NCBI RefSeq assembly: GCF_009002475.1 | Contig: NZ_AP019860.1 | Span: 2,976,001 to 3,040,000, forward strand | DNA length: 64,000 bases | Origin: Candidatus Uabimicrobium amorphum | GTDB taxonomy: Bacteria > Planctomycetota > Uabimicrobiia > Uabimicrobiales > Uabimicrobiaceae | Reading direction: 5' to 3' | Shown here: piece by piece, positions 18,539 through 27,442 of the stretch | Numbering within the stretch: position 1 is the stretch's first letter | How the letters are laid out: every line of letters starts with the position of its first letter | The notes under the pieces: model-generated | Seen by the model: the letters and a program-made list of their open reading frames with translations, nothing else | Database searches by the model: none | What the model was told of the DNA's origin: nothing | Program-made: the position numbers and the translations under genes

Positions 18539-19774
18539 ATGCTAAACACCATATTCAAAAGCTATTCGTTAGTAAAAAAAGATATCTTATTTCTAATTTG
18601 CGCACAATTTTGTCTAAATCTCATCAATACATCCTTTATCCTAATATTCAACATTTACCTGGCAAAACAAGGAATGTCGGACGCACTCATTGCCGATATT
18701 ACCTCGTACCGCTTTTTGGGAATTTTATGCTGTGCATTTCCTCTAGGCTTATACATAAAAGGTAAAGCACTACGCCCCTTTTTTTTCTATGCGGGATGTG
18801 GGATGCCGGTTATTGCTTTTTTTACTCTATACGCCGCATACCATCAATACACTTCGATGTTACAAATTACCTCTTTCCTGATGGGAGTCTTTTTTAGCTG
18901 TATGCAAATTATCGTACTTCCGTTTATTGTACGCAATACAAAGTCTGGACAACAACCTGAAGCCATTGCTTTACATCACGCAACTTTTAGCTTTAGCATG
19001 GTCGTGTGCAGCTTGCTCATCTTTATCTTTGGTAACATTCCGTACGTAAATGAACAAACGATCCTCACCGCCTTTAGTCTAATGGGATTTCTCAGTTTGT
19101 ATTTCGTGGTACGTATCAATAAAAATGAATACATTCCACAAAATGAAGACAAGAAAAAAAACACCACAGATTGGGCAGTTGTATTCACCGCATTATTCCC
19201 CAGAATTATCATTGCCGTAGGCGCCGGTTTGACAATCCCCTACATGAATTTGTTTTTCTACTCTGTACACGGCATGGATTACGATGCCTTTTCATTACTC
19301 AATTTTGTCACCGCGAGTTTTGTGGGTATGGCGGTGGTATATGTTCCACAAATGAAAAAAAATTATGGGTTGCATGCCTCCATTGTTAGCACACAAAGCG
19401 CCGCTATTGTAGTATTGGTTGCCCTCGCATCTACGGATGTCTTTCATTTTCCCTTCGCACTTTACGTTGCTCTACTTTGCTTTGTAGTACGCCAACCACT
19501 CATGAATATGGCGGGACCAATGACCGCTTTTTTGACCATGGAGTATGTCGGTGAAAAAAATCAAGAAATTACCAGTGCTCTTGCTTCGGCAACTTGGTCT
19601 GGCAGTTGGTTTTTGAGTGGAAAAGTTTTTAAATATTTGAGAACATATGACTTAGGCTATGGTTACATTTTCCTAATCACTGCGGTTTTATATATTTGTG
19701 GTGCGATAGGGTATCACATCCTCATTGTAAATTTTGAAAAACGTTCATTGCCGCAATTAACCACTTCGACATAA
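18539..19774 (+). CDS. MFS transporter
   Basis: The 411-residue protein has twelve hydrophobic segments and a central cytosolic loop (about residues 195-212, rich in Lys/Asn). The family signature is weakly visible after TM2 (YRFLGILCCAFPLGLYIKGK, in place of the usual GxxxDRxGRR). MFS carriers move small solutes by proton coupling; the substrate cannot be read. It is the first gene of a plus-strand run leading into three LPS-kinase-like genes (36-base gap to the next), so it may have an envelope or drug-export role, which is inference. No strong ribosome site precedes the ATG. Confidence 0.8.
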   Translation: MLNTIFKSYSLVKKDILFLICAQFCLNLINTSFILIFNIYLAKQGMSDALIADITSYRFLGILCCAFPLGLYIKGKALRPFFFYAGCGMPVIAFFTLYAAYHQYTSMLQITSFLMGVFFSCMQIIVLPFIVRNTKSGQQPEAIALHHATFSFSMVVCSLLIFIFGNIPYVNEQTILTAFSLMGFLSLYFVVRINKNEYIPQNEDKKKNTTDWAVVFTALFPRIIIAVGAGLTIPYMNLFFYSVHGMDYDAFSLLNFVTASFVGMAVVYVPQMKKNYGLHASIVSTQSAAIVVLVALASTDVFHFPFALYVALLCFVVRQPLMNMAGPMTAFLTMEYVGEKNQEITSALASATWSGSWFLSGKVFKYLRTYDLGYGYIFLITAVLYICGAIGYHILIVNFEKRSLPQLTTST

Positions 19775-19810
19775 TCGCAAATTCGACAAAAAATTAGAGA
19801 GGAATACCTC

Positions 19811-20521
19811 ATGTCAATTGAATTTCACATAGTACCTGAGTACAAAGAAATTTTAAAAAAAGCACAATTAGACAGCTACCAAAAACTCATGAATGGAAAC
19901 GTTGGACAGTTAATTTCCGATGCCAATCGCTCGCAAATTTTTCGAATAGATATTGAACCGCCCATGTTTTTAAAACGTACTCTGAAAGTACAAAACAAAA
20001 AGATTTTTGATTTGCTAATGCGTGGTTGCATACCTCATGCCGACTGTTATCGCGAAAAGATATCTGTCGAAGAAATCAATAAAAAAAATATCGATACCAT
20101 GACAATTATTGCTTGGGGAGAAGAAAGAACGTTTATTTTTCCCAAGCGTGGTTTCCTACTAGTTAAAAAGATAGATGGTACGGAAGTTCAAGATATGTTT
20201 TCAGCAGCCACGCCGGAAGAGCGACACAACATTTACCTTTACTACGCTAAACTTTTGGCCAGTTTACATATCAATGGTTTTTTTGCACCCGTACGTTTTA
20301 AAGATATTATCTGTCGTGAGAAAAAAGAAAATGGTGAGTTAAAACTTGCATTAATTGACCGTTCGACAAACTGGCCTTGGCCGAGGAGGTATACCCCTAA
20401 ACGCGCCAAAAAAAGTTTTGATCGTTCCATGCATTACGTAAAAAAATATTACCCTGAACTACCCAAAGCCGAACATGATTACATATACAAATGCTACTGT
20501 GACTTTCTTCAGGCAAAGTAA
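19811..20521 (+). CDS. WaaP/LPS-kinase-like protein 1, catalytic Asp missing
   Basis: The protein has 236 residues with a protein-kinase-like fold as in RfaP/WaaP or Kdo kinases. The Lys pair near FLKRTLKV fits the ATP-binding strand. LLASLHINGFFA aligns with the LH..G.FHGDLRWRN catalytic loop of the next gene, but the HGD residues read A-P-V (FFAPVRFKDII), so the catalytic Asp is absent. The metal-binding Asp seems kept in LALIDRST. It is probably a pseudokinase or acts with an intact neighbour; the substrate would be inner-core LPS sugars. AGAGAGGAAT lies about 6 bases before the ATG. Confidence 0.7.
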   Translation: MSIEFHIVPEYKEILKKAQLDSYQKLMNGNVGQLISDANRSQIFRIDIEPPMFLKRTLKVQNKKIFDLLMRGCIPHADCYREKISVEEINKKNIDTMTIIAWGEERTFIFPKRGFLLVKKIDGTEVQDMFSAATPEERHNIYLYYAKLLASLHINGFFAPVRFKDIICREKKENGELKLALIDRSTNWPWPRRYTPKRAKKSFDRSMHYVKKYYPELPKAEHDYIYKCYCDFLQAK

Positions 20522-20661
20522 ACCCAATGTGAGAATCGCAAAGATGAAAAAAAAAGTGCGAAAAATATCTAAATTTTGTTAGGATAACATAGACATTTTA
20601 TCATTTGCTAAGAAATAGAGTTCACACATTCATTCAGTATCGACCGTTTGAGAAAGTTATC

Positions 20662-21447
20662 ATGCATCCTAAAATTGTAAACAATTTCCACATCGAAATT
20701 TTCGAGCCTTTAGACAAAGAAATTATAGAAACATGTTGCTCTGACGTCAGTCAAAACCAACAGTTTCACAAAGTACATAGTTCGATAAATACACATGTTT
20801 ATCGATACGCGCACAATGACATAGACTACTACTACAAAGTTTTTTTGCAACGTAAGTGGTCAGAAAATCTAAAAGAAAAATTACGTGGCTCACGGGCACA
20901 TCGTTCGCTAAACGGCCATCAAGTTTTACTAGAACATGGTTTTTCTGCACCGAAGGTTCTACTATTGGGAAAGAAAAAGGACTACAACTTCATTCTCATG
21001 GAGAGCTATGATCATGCCATCGAGTTGGAAAAATGTCTTTTGGAAATATACACATGGGATGAGGAAAAGAGACAGCGCTTTCTTCAAGAACTAGGCACTA
21101 CCATAGGGAAATTGCATGCCAGTGGAATTTTTCATGGCGATTTGCGGTGGAGAAATATACTCATTGACTTTGCAAATGATCAAACAGACATTGCCTTTAT
21201 CGATAACGAAAGAACGACACTTTACAAAAATTTACCGAAAAGAAAACGCATTAAAAATCTCGTGCAATTATACCTTATTGCTCCAGGAAAAGTAGAAGTA
21301 AAAGAGCAAAAAATATTTTGGGAATATTATCTAAACGAAAATCCACAAATCGCCCAAAATAAGGCTTACTGGGAGAAAAGAATTACGAGTAAAACCAATA
21401 AGCGCCTAGACAAAAAACGTAAAAAACGCCAAAAAAAAAATAAGTAG
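20662..21447 (+). CDS. WaaP/LPS-kinase-like protein 2, catalytic residues intact
   Basis: The protein has 261 residues from the ATG at 20662, preferred over a TTG 57 bases upstream because GAGAAAG precedes it. This is the only one of the three tandem kinases with a complete catalytic loop, LHASGIFHGDLRWRNILIDF, and a metal-binding Asp in IAFIDNERT. YYKVF holds the likely ATP Lys, and LMESYDHAIELEKCL is the hinge. Such kinases phosphorylate heptose or Kdo in the LPS inner core on the cytosolic face, which stiffens the outer membrane. The Lys/Arg-rich tail (about residues 238-261) may bind the membrane. The next gene begins 17 bases later. Confidence 0.85.
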   Translation: MHPKIVNNFHIEIFEPLDKEIIETCCSDVSQNQQFHKVHSSINTHVYRYAHNDIDYYYKVFLQRKWSENLKEKLRGSRAHRSLNGHQVLLEHGFSAPKVLLLGKKKDYNFILMESYDHAIELEKCLLEIYTWDEEKRQRFLQELGTTIGKLHASGIFHGDLRWRNILIDFANDQTDIAFIDNERTTLYKNLPKRKRIKNLVQLYLIAPGKVEVKEQKIFWEYYLNENPQIAQNKAYWEKRITSKTNKRLDKKRKKRQKKNK

Positions 21448-21464
21448 AAAAACTAGGAAAGAAT

Positions 21465-22202
21465 ATGAAATACTACTGGAACCCTCTGTATACAGAACTA
21501 CAAAAAGATCTGGAAATCAAAAGTATCCATGATTTCGAAAAAATTACCTGCGACGAAAACATACTTGTAAGAGGCACAGTGGTCGAATTGTTTAAATGTA
21601 CGATAAACGATACAACCTTGTATGTAAAAAAATATAAAAGCAAAGGAAGCATTTATCGCTACTTTGGTCGCAAAAGTCGCGCCACAAAAGAAACGCGCTC
21701 ATATCGTAGATTTTCCGCGATGAAAATTCCCCATGCCGAAGTGGTCGCGCACGGTGATTTGCGCGTCTTAGGTTGTTTAAAATGGGGAATTATTATCACA
21801 AAAGAAATTCCAAACACTGTGGATCTTTATAAATATTTTACAGATCATCAGGAACAAAACACCAGTGAACGTATGGAGATCATGAAGCGCATAGCGGAAT
21901 TCACCGCAATTTTACACAACAATAAATTTGTGCACAATACACACCGCCTGCGCAATATTCTTTTTTGTACTGCTGAACAAAAAGTCTATCTTATTGACTG
22001 TCCCGAAGGCTCTTATCGCCACTTGCCATTAGGTCGTTCTTTTGTCTATGACTTGGCCTCTATTTATCGCGACATTTCCAAACTTTGTTCCGCAGAGGAA
22101 TGGACCTGCTTTTTTGACACCTATTGTTCACATACCAAAGCCAACAAAGATAAACTACTTCCTATCGTTGACCGCACTTATCAAAAGAAAATACGCAAAT
22201 AA
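21465..22202 (+). CDS. WaaP/LPS-kinase-like protein 3, catalytic Asp replaced
   Basis: The protein has 245 residues and the same fold as the two genes before it. LYVKKYKSKG holds the ATP-binding Lys pair. The catalytic loop reads LHNNKFVHNTHRLRNILF: the HGDLR of the sister gene has become HNTHR, so Asp is replaced by Thr. The metal-site Asp is kept in VYLIDCPEG. With the first copy this gives two Asp-less members around one intact kinase. GAAAGAAT before the ATG is a fair ribosome site. A repeat-rich convergent region follows. Confidence 0.75.
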   Translation: MKYYWNPLYTELQKDLEIKSIHDFEKITCDENILVRGTVVELFKCTINDTTLYVKKYKSKGSIYRYFGRKSRATKETRSYRRFSAMKIPHAEVVAHGDLRVLGCLKWGIIITKEIPNTVDLYKYFTDHQEQNTSERMEIMKRIAEFTAILHNNKFVHNTHRLRNILFCTAEQKVYLIDCPEGSYRHLPLGRSFVYDLASIYRDISKLCSAEEWTCFFDTYCSHTKANKDKLLPIVDRTYQKKIRK

Positions 22203-22538
22203 CCGTGAGTATAAAAAGACTTCCTCCCGTGTCATCCCTGCAAAAGCACATACCTGTCAAGCTAAGATGTAAAATATTTCTAAATAAAGACTTACAAAAC
22301 CGTGTCATTCCTGGCTTGACCAGGAATCCACAAAACAAAGTTAAATTGTATGCGCCTGGATCCCTGATCAAGTCAGGGATGACACTGGTAAGGTAGTTTT
22401 TAGTTTTAGAGAAAAAAATGTAATTCTTTTATTTGTAGTACTTTATGTCTTAGCTTGACAGCCATGTGCAAAAGCAGGGTCCACTTTGTATTGCTAGTTT
22501 CCCGCTTTTGTAGGGATGACATGAATGTTCCGGATATC
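22203..22538. repeat. REP-like inverted repeats between convergent genes
   Basis: This 336-base gap holds at least two palindromic units of the widespread GTCATTCC..GGAATCCA type. One is at about 22302-22383 (GTCATTCCTGGCTTGACCAG ... CTGATCAAGTCAGGGATGAC). Another is at about 22467-22522 (TGCAAAAGCAGGGTCCACTT ... TTTCCCGCTTTTGTAGGGAT). A half-unit TGTCATCCCTGCAAAAGCAC lies at 22230-22249. They sit between the 3' ends of two convergent genes and could act as transcript ends. Confidence 0.6.
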
Positions 22539-23177
22539 TCACAAACCGCAAATATGAAACACAAACGCCATGCCTTCTCTTGCGGATATCTCTGCCTGGT
22601 CACTCTCCAAATAGTTACTGACACCACGACTTTGACCGCGATTGATATCACTATTGTCTATTTCCCAGTGACAACCTCTTATTGTCACTCCCTGTATTTT
22701 TTTGGTGAGTGGTATAATAGACACCGTATCGCCTTTCATTCCTTCAAAGCAAACTGACTTTTCACCGGTCAATAAGTAAATCGTATTGTGTGCGTTACGC
22801 AAACGTATTTGGTTATCAGGTCGATTACCATACACAAGAAGATATGCATTGGCCAGAGTATGATCCAAACGATTTCCTATGCCACCGAGAATATCAATGT
22901 GCGAAAACCCCTTTGCCATACACAAGTCAATGGCCAACTCGGTGTCCGTTTTATCTTTGTCTTGGGGAAACTTGTGCACATCTATTTGTGATATATCAAT
23001 ACTAGGGCAAATAGAATCTAAATCTCCCACCAATATATCGGGCTGTAAACCAAGACGATGGAACACATTCATTCCCATATCTACGGCAACGCGAAATTGA
23101 TAGTCGTCAAAAACGTTTTTGTAGAAAGGATCTTCTTCTGGGGTTGTCCCTCCTGACATCACCGCAGCTCTTTTCAC
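22539..23177 (-). CDS. thiN: Thiamine pyrophosphokinase
   Basis: This 212-residue enzyme is expected to convert thiamine plus ATP to thiamine pyrophosphate and AMP. Family motifs are clear: an MSGGTTPEED start, LVGDLDSI at residues 49-56, DKDKTDTELAID near 73-84 and GGIGNRLDHTLAN near 98-110, which supply the metal-binding and ATP residues. The C-terminal half is the beta domain, with TGEKSVCFEG and GDTVSIIPLT. The ATG overlaps the TGA of the upstream ATPase gene by 4 bases (ATGA), so the two are coupled. It could also serve bacterial salvage from thiamine transport; no THI-box was seen nearby. Confidence 0.93.
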   Translation of the reverse strand: MKRAAVMSGGTTPEEDPFYKNVFDDYQFRVAVDMGMNVFHRLGLQPDILVGDLDSICPSIDISQIDVHKFPQDKDKTDTELAIDLCMAKGFSHIDILGGIGNRLDHTLANAYLLVYGNRPDNQIRLRNAHNTIYLLTGEKSVCFEGMKGDTVSIIPLTKKIQGVTIRGCHWEIDNSDINRGQSRGVSNYLESDQAEISAREGMAFVFHICGL

Positions 23178-25327
23178 ACAATCTCCTCCACAGGCATTCC
23201 CGTAACACCATCTAAAACCAACAGACGCTTTTTGCGTGCGTTTTTGGTGCTAATTTCAAAACGCCATACGGGTAAAAATGTAATGGCTATCTGGTGTACA
23301 TTGATGTGAAATTTTCGTGCAATTCGTTTTTGAATGTCGTTGCGCGAAAGTATATTCTTCCACTGCGACCACTCAAAATCTATTTCACCAGGAAAGACGG
23401 TCTGAAAGGTACACACATCATCAAGGTCACAAAGAACCGACGGACTTTCTCGCGGCGTATCGACAAAGGAGAACCCTCTATTGCGATTGTACACCGCTAT
23501 TTTTCCACTAAAGGCGTGAAAGTAAATATTTTCGTCTTTGCTACTTGTCTTGGAAAATATCAAAAAAGAAGACTCTATTTCTTCCGTGAAATGCACTTGC
23601 CACAACGGAATATACTGCAGATCACTATGCGTAACTTTTTCGGTCTCGAAAAAAATCAATTGCTTTTTCAATCTTTTTTGTGCCAGAGCAATTGCCTGTT
23701 GCTCTAAAATTTGCAATTTCGACACTTCGATGCGCTGAATTAAATCGTATTGTGGTAGGAAATTGTATTGTGGTAACCAGTAGATAAAAGAGCGCCCGTA
23801 TCGAGTGCGCGCGACTTTATGATTTAACTTGTTCAAATATTTGCGAATTGTAGCCACGTTTAATTCCAAACGGTCGGCAATTTCCGCGCAAGTTAAACAA
23901 CTAACCTCTTTTGCCAATAGTAATAAAATGCGCTCGCTAATTTGAATATTTTCCTCAGCGGTCGTTGTGCCATCCTCTTCTTCTTCCTCTACTTCACTTT
24001 CGCTTACCGCCACAGTTGTACTTAGTTTTTTTTCTGCCTTATTTAGGTATTTTTTACGCATCTTATCGTCGACAGCATTCTTTACTTGCTCTTCGTCTAA
24101 AGTTTTATGCTGCGTAATCAACCAACGTACCTGAAACTTCTTCATAGATTCATATTCATCGGGAGCAAAGAGTAGGAATTGTCCTGCGCTTAAGGTAGGA
24201 AGCTCTGCCACAATATTTTCTGACTCGCCAGGAGATATCGAACGCAAAATTTTCTCCACTTTTTTAATATCTTGGCGCGAAATAAGTCTGCCTAGATTCC
24301 AGGTAGAGCACTGTGAAATAGCTTTGTAATCGATATCCCCAGGGTTTTGACTAGCGATCAAACACCCTACTCCGTACTTACGCGCTTGCTTTAAGAGTAT
24401 CTTTAAAATATCTTTGCACACTGGTTTGCGCACAGGGGGAATAAACGGCGCTACTTCATCAATATAAAAAAGTGCTTGCAACTCGTTACTTGGATTTGCC
24501 AACATCCAGTCGTAAAGAGCACTTGTGATACGTGCCACAAAAAATTCTTTTTCTTCTTGTGAGGAAAGGGTATTGAGATAGATCACAGAAAGACGCGTTT
24601 TTTTGCGTTTACCTTTTGCAGATAAACCCAACAATTCTTCCACATTAAGTGGCTTTGCCAAATCAAATAGTAATTTTTTAGCTCCCACGGTTAAGAGACG
24701 TAGTTTTTTGGAAAGGCGTGTCACTTCTTTTAGTGATGCGATGGGGGCAATTTTTGAACTCAGATCTTCGGGACAATCGTTTAATAAATCCGCAAGGCTC
24801 GCAAAACCTTCTATTTCCAAACGATTTTCGACAATGTATGTCAGAGAAATATTTAGAATCGCCGACAACAAACGTCCCGTATCACTGTCCACTTCTTCAC
24901 CAACAAGACTGATAATACTGTCTGCAGAAAGAGAGATAGAACGCAGACATTCTTCGTAATTTTTATCTTGGGCGACAATGTCCTGAATCAATCCGATGGG
25001 ATTTAATGACAGAGGAACACCAATAGAACTCGCCGGAGTCCAAATAACAACCTCGGCATTTTTTTTATATTCGTCGATCATATCCTGCGAAATACCTTTG
25101 TCCGCGACATCTTCGTAAAGCGATGTATGTAAAAGACTCGCAATGTCACCTTGTGGATCAATGGCAATGACAGGTATTTGGTTGCGTATAAACTCTTCGC
25201 ATATCACTTTACACAATACCGTTTTTCCGCTTCCCGAAGCCCCTAAACATACCATGTGACGTAAAAGAGTTTTATGGCGAATTTGAATATCTTCCGCTTC
25301 CTCTGTTTTACCAATACTTATATTCAT
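23174..25327 (-). CDS. HerA/DUF87-like P-loop ATPase with winged helix
   Basis: The protein has 717 residues. The Walker A motif GASGSGKT is at residues 29-36, and IDPQGDIASL follows as in HerA, VirB4-like and DUF853/DUF87 ATPases. Walker B, LFYIDEVAPFIPP, is near residue 287; ASQNPGDIDYKAISQ near 325 holds the sensor region. These are hexameric translocases that pump DNA or peptides. Residues about 462-505 look like a winged-helix HTH (CLTCAEIADRLELNVATIRK), so this one may bind DNA. An acidic linker lies at about 437-455. The last 200 residues are beta-rich and unrecognised. No nuclease (NurA) gene is adjacent, unlike classic HerA operons. Cotranscribed with thiN. Confidence 0.75.
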   Translation of the reverse strand: MNISIGKTEEAEDIQIRHKTLLRHMVCLGASGSGKTVLCKVICEEFIRNQIPVIAIDPQGDIASLLHTSLYEDVADKGISQDMIDEYKKNAEVVIWTPASSIGVPLSLNPIGLIQDIVAQDKNYEECLRSISLSADSIISLVGEEVDSDTGRLLSAILNISLTYIVENRLEIEGFASLADLLNDCPEDLSSKIAPIASLKEVTRLSKKLRLLTVGAKKLLFDLAKPLNVEELLGLSAKGKRKKTRLSVIYLNTLSSQEEKEFFVARITSALYDWMLANPSNELQALFYIDEVAPFIPPVRKPVCKDILKILLKQARKYGVGCLIASQNPGDIDYKAISQCSTWNLGRLISRQDIKKVEKILRSISPGESENIVAELPTLSAGQFLLFAPDEYESMKKFQVRWLITQHKTLDEEQVKNAVDDKMRKKYLNKAEKKLSTTVAVSESEVEEEEEDGTTTAEENIQISERILLLLAKEVSCLTCAEIADRLELNVATIRKYLNKLNHKVARTRYGRSFIYWLPQYNFLPQYDLIQRIEVSKLQILEQQAIALAQKRLKKQLIFFETEKVTHSDLQYIPLWQVHFTEEIESSFLIFSKTSSKDENIYFHAFSGKIAVYNRNRGFSFVDTPRESPSVLCDLDDVCTFQTVFPGEIDFEWSQWKNILSRNDIQKRIARKFHINVHQIAITFLPVWRFEISTKNARKKRLLVLDGVTGMPVEEIV

Positions 25328-25443
25328 TTTTTATTTCCTCACAAAAAAAATCTTGCATAGTGGTATTTGTCATTGTATCATCGAAACATGTCAAAAATCT
25401 ATTAGGAATACATTTTTCCCCACTTTTTTAAAGGAGTGTTTTT

Positions 25444-25494
25444 ATGAAGACAATAAAAAGTATAGTAAAACGGAAGCGAGGTGATGGTTGTTAA
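25444..25494 (+). CDS. Possible 16-aa leader peptide upstream of rsgA
   Basis: The short frame MKTIKSIVKRKRGDGC follows a strong ribosome site (AAAGGAG, seven bases before the ATG). It is Lys/Arg-rich and lies 100 bases upstream of rsgA, overlapping the left arm of a 17-bp inverted repeat (25472-25488). This layout resembles a leader peptide with attenuator, but a by-chance frame remains possible. Confidence 0.35.
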   Translation: MKTIKSIVKRKRGDGC

Positions 25495-25576
25495 GTGATA
25501 CACAGTTAAAAAGAGAAAATACTATTCTCCTATTTTCCTCTCCTTAATCTCTTCCTCTCACCATCATCTTGCTTCC
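25472..25576. promoter_or_regulatory. Long inverted repeat before rsgA
   Basis: GGAAGCGAGGTGATGGT (25472-25488) pairs with ACCATCATCTTGCTTCC (25560-25576) at 15 of 17 positions, with about 71 bases of purine- then pyrimidine-rich sequence between, which can pair further (GAGAAAATA / TATTTTCCTCTC). The rest of the 265-base gap after 25328 shows no other gene. Confidence 0.5.
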
Positions 25577-25592
25577 TAAAAAACATTTGTAA

Positions 25593-26711
25593 ATGCTAAA
25601 TCACAGCATCGGTATGCAAATTTTTATTTACTTAGGAAACAAGACATTGAATATAAATAACCTAGGATGGTGTCAATTTCATTCTCATCATAAACAAAAC
25701 AATCTTTTGTTAGACAACAATAATGTTGCCAGAGTTGCCGCACAATACAAAAACGCTTACACACTTTACACAGAACAGGGAACTGTCCAAGCCGTTTTGT
25801 CTGGAAAACTATTTTACGAACTTGAAGGAGATTTTCCCGCAGTTGGTGATTGGGTAGTCATCCACGAACAAGATAGTCACTTTCAAATTACAGCTGTGCT
25901 ACCACGCAAGAGTAAGTTTTCGCGTAAAGCACCTGGATCTAAAGTAAAAGAGCAACTCGTTGCTGCAAATCTCGACAAGGTTTTTGTTGTCATGGGTTTA
26001 GACTACGACTTAAATGAAAGGCGTTTAGAGAGATTTATCGCTCTGATATACGAAAGTAAGTGTGAAGCGGTCATCGTTCTCAACAAAAGCGACGTTTGTT
26101 TCCACGTAGAAAAAGTCATTGAAGGTTTACGCTTTACCTATCCTCATATACCAATAGTTGCCACATCGGCAATAGAAGACGATGGAATTTCACAACTCAA
26201 AGAACACATTGCAGAAGGTGTAACAGTTGCGTTTGTCGGCTCTTCTGGGGTAGGAAAATCTTCACTCGTCAATGCTCTATTAGGTGAAAATGTACAAAAA
26301 GTGAAAGAAGTTCGAAAATTCCGCGATCGGGGACAACATACCACGACAAATCGCGAAATGTTTCTCCTGACAAATGGTGGTCTTTTAATCGACACACCTG
26401 GTATTCGCGAATTACAATTGTGGAGTACCAGCGAATCGGTAGATCACTCTTTTGGCGAAATAGAGGCTTTGGCCGAGAAGTGTTATTTTCGAAATTGTAC
26501 TCACCAAAATGAGCCGCAATGTGCTATACTAGAAGCCTTAGAAAAAGGTCAGATAGATAAAAAGCGTTTGGCGAACTATGACAAAATGCAGCGTGAAGTG
26601 CAGTATTTCCACAAGCAAGATGATCGAAAAAGCAAACGCGAGAAGAAAAAACGCGCAAAGCAACTTTCTAAAATGGTACGCAAAAAAATGAAAATGAAGT
26701 ACCGCGATTAA
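25593..26711 (+). CDS. rsgA: Ribosome biogenesis GTPase RsgA
   Basis: The protein has 372 residues. It is a circularly permuted GTPase with motif order G4 LNKSD (about residue 163), G5 TSA (about 190), G1 GSSGVGKSSLVNAL (about 216), then G3 DTPGIREL (about 267). An N-terminal OB-fold (about 45-110) and the C-terminal zinc motif C-x4-C-x-H-x6-C (CYFRNCTHQNEPQC) complete the RsgA layout. It acts in late 30S subunit maturation, with GTP hydrolysis stimulated by the 30S. The first 30 residues precede the usual start of the family and may be non-coding; no good ribosome site is seen before 25593. The basic tail (KKRAKQ..RKKMKMK) fits RNA binding. Confidence 0.93.
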   Translation: MLNHSIGMQIFIYLGNKTLNINNLGWCQFHSHHKQNNLLLDNNNVARVAAQYKNAYTLYTEQGTVQAVLSGKLFYELEGDFPAVGDWVVIHEQDSHFQITAVLPRKSKFSRKAPGSKVKEQLVAANLDKVFVVMGLDYDLNERRLERFIALIYESKCEAVIVLNKSDVCFHVEKVIEGLRFTYPHIPIVATSAIEDDGISQLKEHIAEGVTVAFVGSSGVGKSSLVNALLGENVQKVKEVRKFRDRGQHTTTNREMFLLTNGGLLIDTPGIRELQLWSTSESVDHSFGEIEALAEKCYFRNCTHQNEPQCAILEALEKGQIDKKRLANYDKMQREVQYFHKQDDRKSKREKKKRAKQLSKMVRKKMKMKYRD

Positions 26712-26715
26712 CCCC

Positions 26716-26757
26716 ATAAGGCTTTGTGGGTTTACCTATATACCTGCAAAGCCTTAT
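26716..26757. terminator. Hairpin between rsgA and the YigZ-like gene
   Basis: A perfect 11-bp stem ATAAGGCTTTG / CAAAGCCTTAT with a 20-base loop starts 5 bases after the rsgA stop and ends just before the AAGGAG of the next gene. It has no T tract, so it may attenuate or process the message rather than end it. Confidence 0.45.
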
Positions 26758-26771
26758 ACCAAGGAGTTTTT

Positions 26772-27380
26772 ATGAATATCATAGAAGAAACGGTGAGCGA
26801 AGAAATCAAAATACAACGATCGCGTTTTATTGCACATCTCATTCCCATAACAAACCCTGAAGAAAATAAAGCCCATATAAAACCGATCGCCAAAAAACAC
26901 AACAAAGCACGACATCATTGTTGGGCATATATTGTGGGTGAAAATGGCGAAAAATCACACTGCTCCGACGACGGAGAACCATCTGGTTCGGCAGGACAAC
27001 CCATTTTGCGCATGCTGCAAAAATACGAAATGACCAATGTTCTTGCAGTGGTTACCCGCTACTTTGGTGGGGTAAAATTGGGGGTTCGTGGCCTTATCGA
27101 TGCTTACGGGGGTGCTACAGAAGAAGCCATAAACTCCGCAACGTTAATCAAAAAAATAAAAACGTTCGAGTACACCATCGAATGCGACTACCAACACAAC
27201 GACAAAATACAATACGAATTGCAACAACTCCACATTGATATTGCGAATACAGAATACTCTAGCAATGTCGTTTTGCACCTTTGTGCCGAAGAAAAATACC
27301 ACCGTGGTTTACAAGATTTTCTACAAAAGAATCAGCACTTTATAAAAAGTGAAAAGAAGAATTCACCGGAAAATAGTTAG
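26772..27380 (+). CDS. YigZ/IMPACT family protein (UPF0029)
   Basis: The protein has 202 residues from the ATG at 26772, with AAGGAG seven bases upstream; a frame-open upstream extension lacks a site. It carries the IMPACT/YigZ N-terminal domain signature: SRFIAHLIPI near residue 17, KARHHCWAYIVG, SDDGEPSGSAGQPIL, and the VVTRYFGGVKLGVRGL region. The C-terminal half is the DUF1949 ferredoxin-like domain. YigZ/YvyE proteins are widespread; the eukaryotic homologue regulates Gcn2, while the bacterial role is unclear. It is downstream of rsgA on the same strand, which fits a translation-linked role. Confidence 0.9.
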   Translation: MNIIEETVSEEIKIQRSRFIAHLIPITNPEENKAHIKPIAKKHNKARHHCWAYIVGENGEKSHCSDDGEPSGSAGQPILRMLQKYEMTNVLAVVTRYFGGVKLGVRGLIDAYGGATEEAINSATLIKKIKTFEYTIECDYQHNDKIQYELQQLHIDIANTEYSSNVVLHLCAEEKYHRGLQDFLQKNQHFIKSEKKNSPENS

Positions 27381-27442
27381 ACTGAAGAAACAGCGAAAGA
27401 GTTTTGACAGGATTAACAGCAAAATAATCGGACAGGATCGTC

